DNA of 8,309 nucleotides from an uncultured Clostridia bacterium. GTDB taxonomy: Bacteria > Bacillota_A > Clostridia > Christensenellales > Aristaeellaceae. Below the pieces are notes generated by a model. That model ran no database searches, was not told where the DNA came from, and was given only the letters and a program-made list of their open reading frames with translations. The translations under genes were made by a program, and so were the position numbers. The stretch is taken from NCBI GenBank assembly GCA_946408865.1, contig CAMJTZ010000079.1:1-8309 (forward strand). Direction: 5' to 3'. Position 1 is the stretch's first letter. Each line of letters starts with the position of its first letter. Positions 1 through 6,405 of this stretch are shown here, one piece after another.

Positions 1-145
1 CGTCAAGTGCCTTCAGCAGGGTTTTCGGATCCTCTACCGGTTTCTCCCCTTCCTGTACAAGTGCAACGCGCTGCAGCCTGTCGCTCAGATCACTGATACT
101 TCTTTTCAGGTCCGCTCTTTCCTGAAGCGCTTCCGCCAGTTTCAT
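1..145 (-). CDS. DIP1984 family protein, N-terminal part (runs off left edge)
   Basis: Reading the - strand from the ATG at 145-143 gives 48 codons with no stop before the window edge. The protein begins [17 protein letters not shown] and continues through [20 protein letters not shown], a pattern I recognise from the DIP1984 family (sometimes called septicolysin-like). These are usually about 150 residues long, so about two thirds is missing. The visible part is strongly helical and charged, likely a coiled coil, followed by the family's acidic VQEGE..EDP loop. An AGGAGAG ribosome binding site (160-154 on the - strand) lies about 8 nt before the ATG and supports this start. The gene is divergent from argG. 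Its molecular function is not established, and nothing in its sequence links it to arginine synthesis. Family assignment is from recall of the N-terminal motif only. Confidence 0.75.
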   Translation of the reverse strand, partial: MKLAEALQERADLKRSISDLSDRLQRVALVQEGEKPVEDPKTLLKALD

Positions 146-182
146 ATGCAAAGCTCTCCTTCCGGATTGTTTTTCATTTGGT

Positions 183-211
183 ATTATACCAGATCTGCCG
201 CGTCTTTTCCA
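183..211 (-). promoter_or_regulatory. Predicted promoter of the DIP1984-family gene (extended -10)
   Basis: On the - strand a perfect TATAAT lies at 188-183, preceded by TGG at 191-189, which makes an extended -10 (TGnTATAAT). Seventeen bases upstream is a weak -35-like TGGAAA (211-206). The start of transcription would fall near 176, about 30 nt before the ATG at 145. The -10 lies inside a near-palindrome (179-191), so a weaker + strand reading of the same bases is possible. The direction is chosen because a gene with a good ribosome binding site follows on the - strand. Confidence 0.6.
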
Positions 212-228
212 CCGACAGAAATGATAAT

Positions 229-267
229 TATGCAATTTTTATGCATATTATGCATTGCATATTCATT
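229..267. promoter_or_regulatory. Array of TGCAT-type half-sites, candidate upstream ArgR operator
   Basis: This AT-rich stretch contains TGCA at 231, 242, 251 and 256 and ATTCA at 261. It can be read as two 17-bp imperfect palindromes, 230-246 (ATGCA, 7 nt, TGCAT) and 250-266 (ATGCA, 7 nt, TTCAT), separated by 3 bp, which resembles the tandem ARG boxes of E. coli. It also holds a perfect 15-bp palindrome at 241-255 with 7-bp arms. Read on the - strand, 246-229 resembles the Bacillus ARG box (CATGAATAAAAATKCAAK). The spacing inside each box is one base longer than the TGNAT-N4-ATNCA consensus, so the match is not exact. The array lies between the two divergent promoters, about 45 bp upstream of the argG -35 and upstream of the left gene's -35. 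ArgR is the likely binder, given the operon; another regulator cannot be excluded. Confidence 0.45.
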
Positions 268-311
268 TTTGTTCCGGGAATGTTTTTTCTTGTCTTTATC
301 ACAATTTTCGC

Positions 312-340
312 TTGACACGATCCCTTTCGCGGTGTATATT
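312..340 (+). promoter_or_regulatory. Predicted sigma-A promoter of the arginine operon
   Basis: A perfect -35 hexamer TTGACA (312-317) is followed after 17 bp by TATATT (335-340), one mismatch from the -10 consensus. Transcription would start near 346-348, giving a short leader of about 27 nt before the argG ATG. Such a leader is too short for a riboswitch, T-box or attenuator, so control most likely acts at initiation. Confidence 0.8.
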
Positions 341-342
341 CC

Positions 343-360
343 TTTGCATAAACATGCACG
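343..360. promoter_or_regulatory. ARG-box-like palindrome over the argG transcription start
   Basis: The core TGCATAAACATGCA (345-358) is a perfect 5-bp inverted repeat, TGCAT and ATGCA, around a 4-nt AT-rich spacer. This is the geometry of the ARG box (TGAAT, 4 A/T bases, ATTCA) with the third base of each half changed. It begins 5 nt after the -10 hexamer and so covers the predicted transcription start, where an arginine-bound ArgR hexamer would block RNA polymerase. The half-site is shared with the array at 229-267, which strengthens both. No argR gene is in the window, so the binder is inferred from the operon's function. Confidence 0.6.
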
Positions 361-368
361 AAGGAGGG
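361..368 (+). promoter_or_regulatory. argG ribosome binding site
   Basis: AAGGAGGG lies with its AGGAGG 6 nt before the ATG at 374. It decides the argG start: the reading frame is open back to 146, but that extension runs across the promoter, lacks a ribosome binding site and precedes the conserved ArgG N terminus by 76 residues. Confidence 0.9.
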
Positions 369-373
369 TCCCT

Positions 374-1597
374 ATGAACAAGCAGGATATCAAGAAGGTC
401 GTACTCGCCTATTCCGGCGGTCTGGATACGTCCATTATCATCCCCTGGCTGAAGGAAAATTATAACAATCCGGAGATTATTGCCGTTTCCGGCGACGTCG
501 GACAAGGCACGGAGCTCGACGGTCTGGAGGAGAAGGCGATCAAAACCGGCGCTTCCAAACTCTATATCCTGGATCTGACGGACGAATATGTCGATGATTA
601 TATCATTCCCACCATGAAAGCCGGCGCGGTGTATGAAGATTACCTGCTGGGCACCAGCCACGCGCGTCCCTGCATCGCCAAGGGCCTTGTGGAAATCGCC
701 ATGAAGGAAGGCGCTGACGCCATCTGCCACGGCTGCACCGGCAAGGGCAACGACCAGGTCCGGTTTGAGCTGGCTGTGAAGCATTTCGCTCCCGATATGC
801 CCATCATCGCCCCCTGGCGGGAGTGGAGCATCCAGTCCCGGGATGAAGAAATCGACTATGCCGAAGCGCACAACATCCCGCTGAAGATCACCCGGGAAAC
901 CAACTATTCCAAGGACAAGAACCTCTGGCACCTGAGCCATGAAGGCCTTGACCTGGAAGACACCGGCAACGAACCCCAGTATGAGAAGCCCGGCTTCCTT
1001 GAAATGGGTGTTTCCCCCATTGACGCGCCCGACGAACCCACCTACATTACCCTGGATTTTGAACAGGGCAGACCTGTCGGACTCAACGGCGAAAAGATGT
1101 CTGCCAAGAATATCATTCTGAAGCTGAATGAGCTCGGCGGCAGGAACGGTATCGGCCTGATCGACATCGTTGAAAACCGGCTGGTCGGCATGAAATGCCG
1201 CGGCGTATATGAGACTCCCGGCGGCACCATCCTGTACAAAGCGCATGAAGCGCTCGAATCCATCTGCCTCGACAAACTGACCATGCATGAAAAGCAGAAG
1301 CTTTCGATCACCTTTGCCGAGCTGGTTTATAACGGCCTTTGGTTCTCTCCCCTGCGGGAAGCGTTGTCTGCCTTCGTTGACAAAACGCAGGAAAAAGTCA
1401 CCGGGACCGTGCGGCTGAAACTGTATAAGGGCAACATCATCAAGGCCGGCACCTGGAGCAAATACTCCCTCTATTCCGAAGATATCGCCACCTTTGGCGC
1501 CAGCGACTACAATCAGAAGGATTCCGCCGGTTTCATCACGCTCTTTGGCCTGCCGACCAAAGTGCAGGCGCTTGTGGATGCGGCGAACAAGAAATAA
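374..1597 (+). CDS. argG: Argininosuccinate synthase
   Basis: ArgG joins citrulline and aspartate with ATP, releasing AMP and pyrophosphate, to form argininosuccinate in the cytoplasm, the penultimate step of arginine synthesis. The 407-residue product matches the usual length of about 400. The ATP-pyrophosphatase loop [10 protein letters not shown] is at residues 11-20. The citrulline/aspartate-binding segment [14 protein letters not shown] spans 119-132. [14 protein letters not shown] at 178-191 and [26 protein letters not shown] around 259-284 complete the family landmarks. The start at 374 is fixed by the AAGGAGGG site and by homology. It is the first gene of the operon and lies directly behind the promoter and the ARG-box-like operator. 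Its usual partner argH does not follow; argC starts 6 nt after the stop. The protein looks intact with no missing key residue. Confidence 0.97.
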   Translation: MNKQDIKKVVLAYSGGLDTSIIIPWLKENYNNPEIIAVSGDVGQGTELDGLEEKAIKTGASKLYILDLTDEYVDDYIIPTMKAGAVYEDYLLGTSHARPCIAKGLVEIAMKEGADAICHGCTGKGNDQVRFELAVKHFAPDMPIIAPWREWSIQSRDEEIDYAEAHNIPLKITRETNYSKDKNLWHLSHEGLDLEDTGNEPQYEKPGFLEMGVSPIDAPDEPTYITLDFEQGRPVGLNGEKMSAKNIILKLNELGGRNGIGLIDIVENRLVGMKCRGVYETPGGTILYKAHEALESICLDKLTMHEKQKLSITFAELVYNGLWFSPLREALSAFVDKTQEKVTGTVRLKLYKGNIIKAGTWSKYSLYSEDIATFGASDYNQKDSAGFITLFGLPTKVQALVDAANKK

Positions 1598-1603
1598 GCT
1601 GAT

Positions 1604-2533
1604 ATGAAAACAAAAGTTTTTATTGACGGCAGTGCGGGTACAACCGGCCTGCGGATTCGGGAACGGCTCGCTTCCCGGCAGGATCTGGAGCTCATAACCC
1701 TTCCGGATGAGCTGCGGAAAGATCCGTCTGCCCGTGCCGATGCCCTGAACACGGCAAAAGTTTCTTTTCTATGCCTGCCGGATGATGCGGCGCGGGAAGC
1801 GGTTTCCCTTGTGTCCGCTCCGGACGCTGTCATCATCGACACAAGCACGGCGCACCGCACTGCGGAAAACTGGACCTACGGATTTCCGGAACTCAGGAAT
1901 CAGCGGGAGAAGATCGTCTTCTCCCGCCGTATTGCCAACCCCGGTTGCCACGCCAGCGGTTTCGTATCGCTGGTGGCACCGCTGGTACAGGCCGGACTGC
2001 TGAAAGCGGATGTCCGGCTTTCCTGCTTTTCTCTCACCGGTTATTCCGGCGGCGGAAAAAAAATGATTGCAGCTTATGAATCTGAAGACCGTCCGGTTCT
2101 CCTTGACGCTCCCCGGCAGTACGGTCTGGGGCAGACCCATAAGCACCTGCCGGAAATGGCTGCCGTATGCGGCCTTGATTTTGCTCCGGTCTTTTCTCCG
2201 GTCGTCGCTCCGTATTACGCCGGAATGGAAGTCACTGTACCGCTGACCGGCGCGGACACTTCCGCGTCGCCGGAAGAGATTCGTGAAGTTTACCGCGCAT
2301 ACTACACATCCGGTCTTGTTTCCCTTGCGGATGCTTCGGATGAAGAAGGTTTTCTTTCCGCCGGCGCTTTTGCAGGACGGGACGATATGGAGATTTCCGT
2401 ATTCGGAACCCCGGACCGGATACTGCTTGTATCCCGCTTTGACAATCTTGGCAAGGGTGCTTCCGGCGCCGCCATCCAGAATATGAATCTCGTGCTGGGC
2501 GTGGATGAAACGCTGGGCCTGATCCGAGGATAA
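1604..2533 (+). CDS. argC: N-acetyl-gamma-glutamyl-phosphate reductase, type 2
   Basis: ArgC reduces N-acetylglutamyl phosphate to N-acetylglutamate semialdehyde with NADPH, the third step to ornithine. At 309 residues it belongs to the short type 2 class (about 310) rather than the roughly 345-residue type 1 class common in Bacillus. The nucleotide-binding loop DGSAGTTG is at residues 8-15. The catalytic cysteine is C115 in ANPGCHASGF (111-120). TGYSGGGK is at 145-152, THKHLPEM at 178-185, with a likely catalytic histidine, and DNLGKGASGAAIQNMN at 280-295. The start lies 6 nt after the argG stop. I see no good ribosome binding site before it, only A-rich sequence, so translation probably depends on ribosomes finishing argG. 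The next gene begins 2 nt after its stop. All active-site motifs are present. Confidence 0.95.
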   Translation: MKTKVFIDGSAGTTGLRIRERLASRQDLELITLPDELRKDPSARADALNTAKVSFLCLPDDAAREAVSLVSAPDAVIIDTSTAHRTAENWTYGFPELRNQREKIVFSRRIANPGCHASGFVSLVAPLVQAGLLKADVRLSCFSLTGYSGGGKKMIAAYESEDRPVLLDAPRQYGLGQTHKHLPEMAAVCGLDFAPVFSPVVAPYYAGMEVTVPLTGADTSASPEEIREVYRAYYTSGLVSLADASDEEGFLSAGAFAGRDDMEISVFGTPDRILLVSRFDNLGKGASGAAIQNMNLVLGVDETLGLIRG

Positions 2534-2535
2534 GC

Positions 2536-3009
2536 ATGAACGAATTGCGTATTCAGCCGATGACCATGGAGGATTACGATGGCGTCCGCGCTCTGTGGAT
2601 GACCATTCGCGGCTTTGGTATCCGGGCGCTGGATGACTCCCGGGCTGATATCCGGCGTTTTATTCTCCGGAATCCGACCACCAGTGTGGTTGCCCGGATC
2701 GGAGACCGGATTGTCGGTTCCATTCTCTGCGGTTCCGACGGGCGCCAGGGAGCGCTCTATCATGTCTGTGTTGCCAGTGAATACAGACGCAGGGGGATCG
2801 GCACGAAAATGGTAGGCTACTGCATGCAGCAACTGAAGCTGATGGGAATCAATAAAGTATCCCTGATTGCTTTCTCTTCCAATAATGCCGGCAATGCTTT
2901 CTGGAACCAGATCGGCTGGATCCGCAAGACGGATGTCAATTACTATGAATTTGTCCTGAACCAGGAAAACATCACGCATTTTATAGGAGAAGACAGCGAT
3001 GATCCGTAA
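2536..3009 (+). CDS. GNAT family N-acetyltransferase within the arginine operon
   Basis: This 157-residue protein is a single GNAT domain. The acetyl-CoA pyrophosphate-binding motif A is VASEYRRRGIGTKMV (79-93), with the RRxGxG core at 85-89. Beta strands around VVARIGDRIVGSILCG (51-66) precede it, and the NNAGNAFWNQIGW segment (116-128) is the usual motif B with an N-x-x-A-x-x-F/Y helix. The region VGSILCGSDGRQGALYHVCV resembles E. coli YpeA. It starts 2 nt after argC with GAGGA 5 nt upstream, and its last 11 nt overlap argJ, so it is built into the operon and probably translationally coupled. Its substrate is unknown. By position it could acetylate glutamate, acting like the short N-acetylglutamate synthases of actinobacteria, or acetylate a protein or another amino acid. 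The fold is certain; the role is inference. Confidence 0.9.
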   Translation: MNELRIQPMTMEDYDGVRALWMTIRGFGIRALDDSRADIRRFILRNPTTSVVARIGDRIVGSILCGSDGRQGALYHVCVASEYRRRGIGTKMVGYCMQQLKLMGINKVSLIAFSSNNAGNAFWNQIGWIRKTDVNYYEFVLNQENITHFIGEDSDDP

Positions 3010-4243
3010 GATTTCAGGCGGTGTGACTGCTGCCAAAGGTTTCTCGGCAGCCTGCTGTGCAGCAGGCATCAAATATCAGGGCCGCACGGACATGGCCATG
3101 ATTTACAGCAATACGCCCTGCACTGTTGCCGGAACTTTCACTTCCAACAGGGTGAAGGCGGCGCCCGTCATCTGGGACAGGGATATCGTGGAATCAGGAT
3201 GTCCCGTTCAGGTGGTCGTTGTGAACGCCGGCATTGCGAATGCTGCGACCGGCAAAGCCGGCATGGACCTGTGCAGAGCAACAGCTGATTTTACCGGGCA
3301 GGTATTTGGCCTTCCCGCTTCTTCCGTGCTGCTCGGTTCCACCGGTGTGATCGGTCCGAATATCCCGCTGGACCGTATTACTGCCGGCGTTTCCATGATG
3401 AAGCAAACCCTCGCCGCCACACAGGAAGCCGGTACTTCCGCCAGCAAAGCCATCATGACAACGGATACCGTGAACAAGGAGTTCGCGGTTGCGTTTGATC
3501 TTCCTGCTGCTGACGGAAACGGTACAGTCACTGCCCATCTCGGCGGCATGAGCAAAGGTTCGGGCATGATCCATCCGGATATGTGCACGATGCTCGGTTA
3601 CGTTACAACCGACTGTGCTGTATCGCAGGAGCTGCTCGTTAAAGCGCTCCGTTCCGTCGTTCCGGATACCTTCAACATGATCACAGTTGACGGGGATACC
3701 AGTACAAACGATACGCTGCTTCTTCTGGCGAACGGGCAGGCCGGAAACAAAATCATTGCTGAGGAAGATGAAAGCTATTCCGTTCTTCTGGAAGCGCTGC
3801 AGAGTGTCTGTCATGATCTGGCCGTGCTGATGGCATCCGACGGTGAAGGTGCGACACATCTCGTTGAGATGCGCGTTTTTAACGCAGATACAAAAGAAAA
3901 CGCCCGTATCCTGGCGAAATCAGTTGTAGGCTCAAGTCTCGTCAAGGCGATGATCTTCGGTCGCGATGCCAATTGCGGACGCATTCTCTGTGCGCTCGGC
4001 TACGCCGGTCCGGACTTTGATCCCGCAGTCATTGAGCTGTTCCTCCATGGGGAAAACGAAACGCTCTGTTTCTACAGGGACGGCTTTGTTCAGCCCTTCA
4101 GTGAGGAAAAAGCAGCTGCAATCCTCGCCGAAAAAGCGGTCCGCTTTTCCTGCGATATGAAGATGGGCACCGCGGAAGCCACAGCCTGGGGCTGCGACCT
4201 TACGCATGAATACGTCACCATCAACGGTGACTACAGGAGTTGA
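2999..4243 (+). CDS. argJ: Glutamate N-acetyltransferase / amino-acid acetyltransferase
   Basis: ArgJ transfers acetyl from N-acetylornithine to glutamate, releasing ornithine and regenerating N-acetylglutamate; bifunctional members also use acetyl-CoA. The 414-residue precursor is of normal length. It belongs to the self-cleaving Ntn-type family: the cleavage site lies in SGMIHPDMCTMLGYVTTD (188-205) with T197 as the expected nucleophile at the start of the beta chain. The oxyanion-hole segment STGVIG is at 114-119, the DGDTSTNDT loop at 231-239, and the conserved C terminus AWGCDLTHEYVTINGDYRS closes the protein. The residue before T197 is cysteine, where alanine is usual. AGGAGA (2985-2990) sits 8 nt before the ATG inside the GNAT gene, which it overlaps by 11 nt. 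Whether it is mono- or bifunctional cannot be read from the sequence. Confidence 0.96.
   Translation: MIRKISGGVTAAKGFSAACCAAGIKYQGRTDMAMIYSNTPCTVAGTFTSNRVKAAPVIWDRDIVESGCPVQVVVVNAGIANAATGKAGMDLCRATADFTGQVFGLPASSVLLGSTGVIGPNIPLDRITAGVSMMKQTLAATQEAGTSASKAIMTTDTVNKEFAVAFDLPAADGNGTVTAHLGGMSKGSGMIHPDMCTMLGYVTTDCAVSQELLVKALRSVVPDTFNMITVDGDTSTNDTLLLLANGQAGNKIIAEEDESYSVLLEALQSVCHDLAVLMASDGEGATHLVEMRVFNADTKENARILAKSVVGSSLVKAMIFGRDANCGRILCALGYAGPDFDPAVIELFLHGENETLCFYRDGFVQPFSEEKAAAILAEKAVRFSCDMKMGTAEATAWGCDLTHEYVTINGDYRS
4235..4239 (+). promoter_or_regulatory. argB ribosome binding site
   Basis: AGGAG ends 6 nt before the ATG at 4246. It rules out the in-frame TTG at 4240, which would touch the site with no spacing. 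The site lies within the last codons of argJ, whose stop is at 4241-4243. Confidence 0.85.
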
Positions 4244-4245
4244 AA

Positions 4246-5145
4246 ATGCAGTACGATCTGACAAACATGGAGCGTGCGGAGGTTCTGACCGCGGCTCTTC
4301 CCTACATCCGCAAATATACCGGTCAGATTGTCGTAGTAAAATACGGCGGTAATGCCATGGTGAATGAGCAGCTGAAGCAGCAGGTTATGGAAGATATTGT
4401 CCTGCTCTGGCTGATCGGCGTACGTATCGTGCTTGTGCACGGCGGCGGCCCGGAAATCAACGAGCTGATGGACCGCCTCGGCAAGAAGCCTGAATTTGTC
4501 GGCGGTCTGCGTGTTACAGATAAGGAAACAATGGACATTGTCCAGATGGTTCTCGCCGGCAAGATCAACAAGACGCTGGTCAACCTGCTCGAAATGAAAG
4601 GCGGAAAAGCCGTTGGTCTTTCCGGAATGGACGGCAGACTGCTGCAGTGCACCATGAAGGATGAACGTCTTGGTTATGTCGGCGAGATCCAGAAGGTTCA
4701 TATCAATCCTGTAACGGATCTTCTGAACAACGGATATATTCCTGTCATTTCCACTGTCGGCTGCGACAAGTCCGGCAACGCCTACAACATAAACGGCGAT
4801 ACAGCCGCAGCATATATCGCCGGCGCTCTTGGTGCGAAAACGCTGATTATGATGACAGACATTGCCGGTGTGCTGCGGGACAGGGAGGATCCTTCCACCC
4901 TGATTCCGGAGATTGCTCTTGATGAGCTTTCCTCTCTTCGCGAACAGGGTGTCATCTCCGGCGGCATGATTCCGAAGGTGGAATGCTGCGCCACAGCGAT
5001 CGGCCGCGGAGTCAGGAATGTGGTCATCATGGATGGTCGTGTTCCTCACTCTATCCTCATGGAGCTTCTGACGGACGAAGGTGCCGGTACCCGTTTCTCC
5101 GGGTCCGCTCCGAAATATGATGACCGCCAGTCCGGCTGGGAGTAA
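4246..5145 (+). CDS. argB: Acetylglutamate kinase, arginine-sensitive type
   Basis: ArgB phosphorylates N-acetylglutamate with ATP, the second step of the pathway. The 299-residue protein is an amino-acid kinase. It has K32 in VVVKYGGNAM (29-38), HGGGPEI (65-71) that shapes the substrate site, the NINGDTAA segment (181-188), TDIAGVL (204-210) and GGMIPK with K244 (239-244). Residues 1-25, with ERAEVLTAALPYIRKY, form the N-terminal helix seen in hexameric, arginine-inhibited enzymes such as those of Thermotoga and Pseudomonas and absent from E. coli ArgB. The C-terminal HSILMELLTDEGAGT (268-282) is also typical of that class. Feedback inhibition by arginine is therefore likely, as is usual when ArgJ makes the pathway cyclic. 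It begins 2 nt after argJ ends. Confidence 0.96.
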   Translation: MQYDLTNMERAEVLTAALPYIRKYTGQIVVVKYGGNAMVNEQLKQQVMEDIVLLWLIGVRIVLVHGGGPEINELMDRLGKKPEFVGGLRVTDKETMDIVQMVLAGKINKTLVNLLEMKGGKAVGLSGMDGRLLQCTMKDERLGYVGEIQKVHINPVTDLLNNGYIPVISTVGCDKSGNAYNINGDTAAAYIAGALGAKTLIMMTDIAGVLRDREDPSTLIPEIALDELSSLREQGVISGGMIPKVECCATAIGRGVRNVVIMDGRVPHSILMELLTDEGAGTRFSGSAPKYDDRQSGWE

Positions 5146-5187
5146 TCCTTCTTCATTTTCAGATCATCCTGGCAGGAGGTTTGTTTC

Positions 5188-6348
5188 ATGAACACATTTG
5201 AACTCGATCAGGCTTATGTTGCCCCGACATACAAACGCTTCCCCGTGGAAATCGTCTCCGGGAAAGGCTCGCTTATCAAAGATGCAAACGGAAAAACCTA
5301 TATTGACATGGGTTCCGGCATTGCTGTCACATCTTTCGGCATCGCAGATGACGAATGGATTGCTGCCGTGGAAAAACAGCTTCATTCCGTTCAGCACACG
5401 TCCAATCTGTACTACACCTCTCCCTGCGCTCTTCTGGCGGAAGCTCTCTGCCGACGCACAGGCATGTCAAAAGTGTTCTTCGGGAATTCCGGCGCAGAGG
5501 CAAACGAATGTGCCATCAAAGTCGCCCGGAAATATGCTGCGGAGAAAAAGGGAGCCGCCTGCTCCACAATCGTAACGCTGGAGAACAGTTTCCATGGCCG
5601 CACGCTGACCACCCTGGCCGCCACCGGCCAGGATCATTACCATGAGCTTTATCAGCCGCTGACGCCCGGCTTTGCCCACATTCCGGCCGGAGATCTCAAT
5701 GCGCTGAAAACCCTGTGTGCAGACGGAACCGTCGCGGCTGTACTCATTGAATGCATTCAGGGAGAAGGCGGCGTTATTCCGCTGGATCCGGCCTTTGCAT
5801 CAGAGCTGGAATCATTCCTGAAAAAACAGGATATCCTGCTGATGGTCGATGAAGTCCAGACAGGCAATGGCCGCACCGGCAGCCTTTATGCCTACATGAA
5901 TTATGGGCTTCATCCGGATGTAGTTACCACTGCAAAGGGACTGGGTGGCGGTCTGCCGCTCGGTGCCTGCCTGATGGGTGATAAAGTGAAGGATGTCTTC
6001 GGCTATGGGGACCATGGTTCTACCTTTGGCGGCAATCCGGTAGCCTGTGCCGGCGCGCTTTCCATTCTGAACCGCCTGACAGATTCGTTTCTGGAGGATG
6101 TCAGGAAGAAAGCTGATTTGCTGCGCAGCTCGCTGGAAAATGCGTCCGGAATCCTGTCTGTGTCCGGCATGGGCCTGATGCTCGGTCTGAAAACCGCAAA
6201 GCCCGCTCCGGAAGTCGTGCAGATCTGCATGGAAAACGGTCTCCTCTGTCTTACTGCAAAAGACAAGGTACGTCTTCTCCCCGCCCTCAACATTCCGGAC
6301 AGTCTTCTGCGAAAGGCGGCTGACATTATTCGCGGTGCATGCGCTTGA
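5188..6348 (+). CDS. argD: Acetylornithine aminotransferase
   Basis: ArgD is a PLP enzyme that converts N-acetylglutamate semialdehyde and glutamate to N-acetylornithine and 2-oxoglutarate. The 386-residue product has the class III aminotransferase landmarks: the cofactor phosphate-binding FFGNSGAEANE (97-107), SFHGRT (134-139), ECIQGEGG (188-195), the PLP-ring contact MVDEVQTGNGRTG (219-231), the Schiff-base lysine K250 in TTAKGLGGGLPLGA, and GSTFGGNPVACA (277-288). Related enzymes act on ornithine, GABA or succinylornithine, but the position between argB and carA makes acetylornithine the natural substrate. A strong AGGAGG (5174-5179) lies 8 nt before the ATG. The 42-nt gap after argB shows no clear promoter or terminator, so I place it in the same transcript. 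Confidence 0.95.
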   Translation: MNTFELDQAYVAPTYKRFPVEIVSGKGSLIKDANGKTYIDMGSGIAVTSFGIADDEWIAAVEKQLHSVQHTSNLYYTSPCALLAEALCRRTGMSKVFFGNSGAEANECAIKVARKYAAEKKGAACSTIVTLENSFHGRTLTTLAATGQDHYHELYQPLTPGFAHIPAGDLNALKTLCADGTVAAVLIECIQGEGGVIPLDPAFASELESFLKKQDILLMVDEVQTGNGRTGSLYAYMNYGLHPDVVTTAKGLGGGLPLGACLMGDKVKDVFGYGDHGSTFGGNPVACAGALSILNRLTDSFLEDVRKKADLLRSSLENASGILSVSGMGLMLGLKTAKPAPEVVQICMENGLLCLTAKDKVRLLPALNIPDSLLRKAADIIRGACA

Positions 6349-6405
6349 GCTGTCCGGTTTTACCTGCTGCTGACCCCTGATCATTCAGAATCCGGAGGAT
6401 TTGAT

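Noticed and set aside
146..373. In-frame 76-residue N-terminal extension of argG
   Set aside because: It crosses the promoter and operator, has no ribosome binding site, shows no resemblance to ArgG, and a perfect AAGGAGGG stands before the internal ATG at 374.
299..1288. Long open frame on the - strand opposite argG (329 codons)
   Set aside because: It is antisense to a fully conserved gene, has no ribosome binding site or recognisable domain, and its openness follows from the codon bias of argG.
4240..4245. TTG start for argB two codons upstream
   Set aside because: It abuts the AGGAG site with no spacing, whereas the ATG at 4246 has a normal 6-nt spacing.
5146..5187. Possible internal promoter or terminator in the argB-argD gap
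   Set aside because: I see no stem-loop followed by T residues and no -35/-10 pair with acceptable spacing; only the argD ribosome binding site is clear.
5748..5759. Perfect palindrome TGAATGCATTCA inside argD, resembling an ARG box
   Set aside because: The half-sites are separated by 2 nt rather than 4, and the bases encode the conserved ECIQGEGG segment, so chance is the simpler explanation.
6349..6405. Possible hairpin in the argD-carA gap pairing TCCGG with the carA ribosome binding site region
   Set aside because: Only about 5 bp can pair across a loop of more than 30 nt, plus a 4-bp CTGA/TCAG stem; there is no U-run or conserved regulatory motif.
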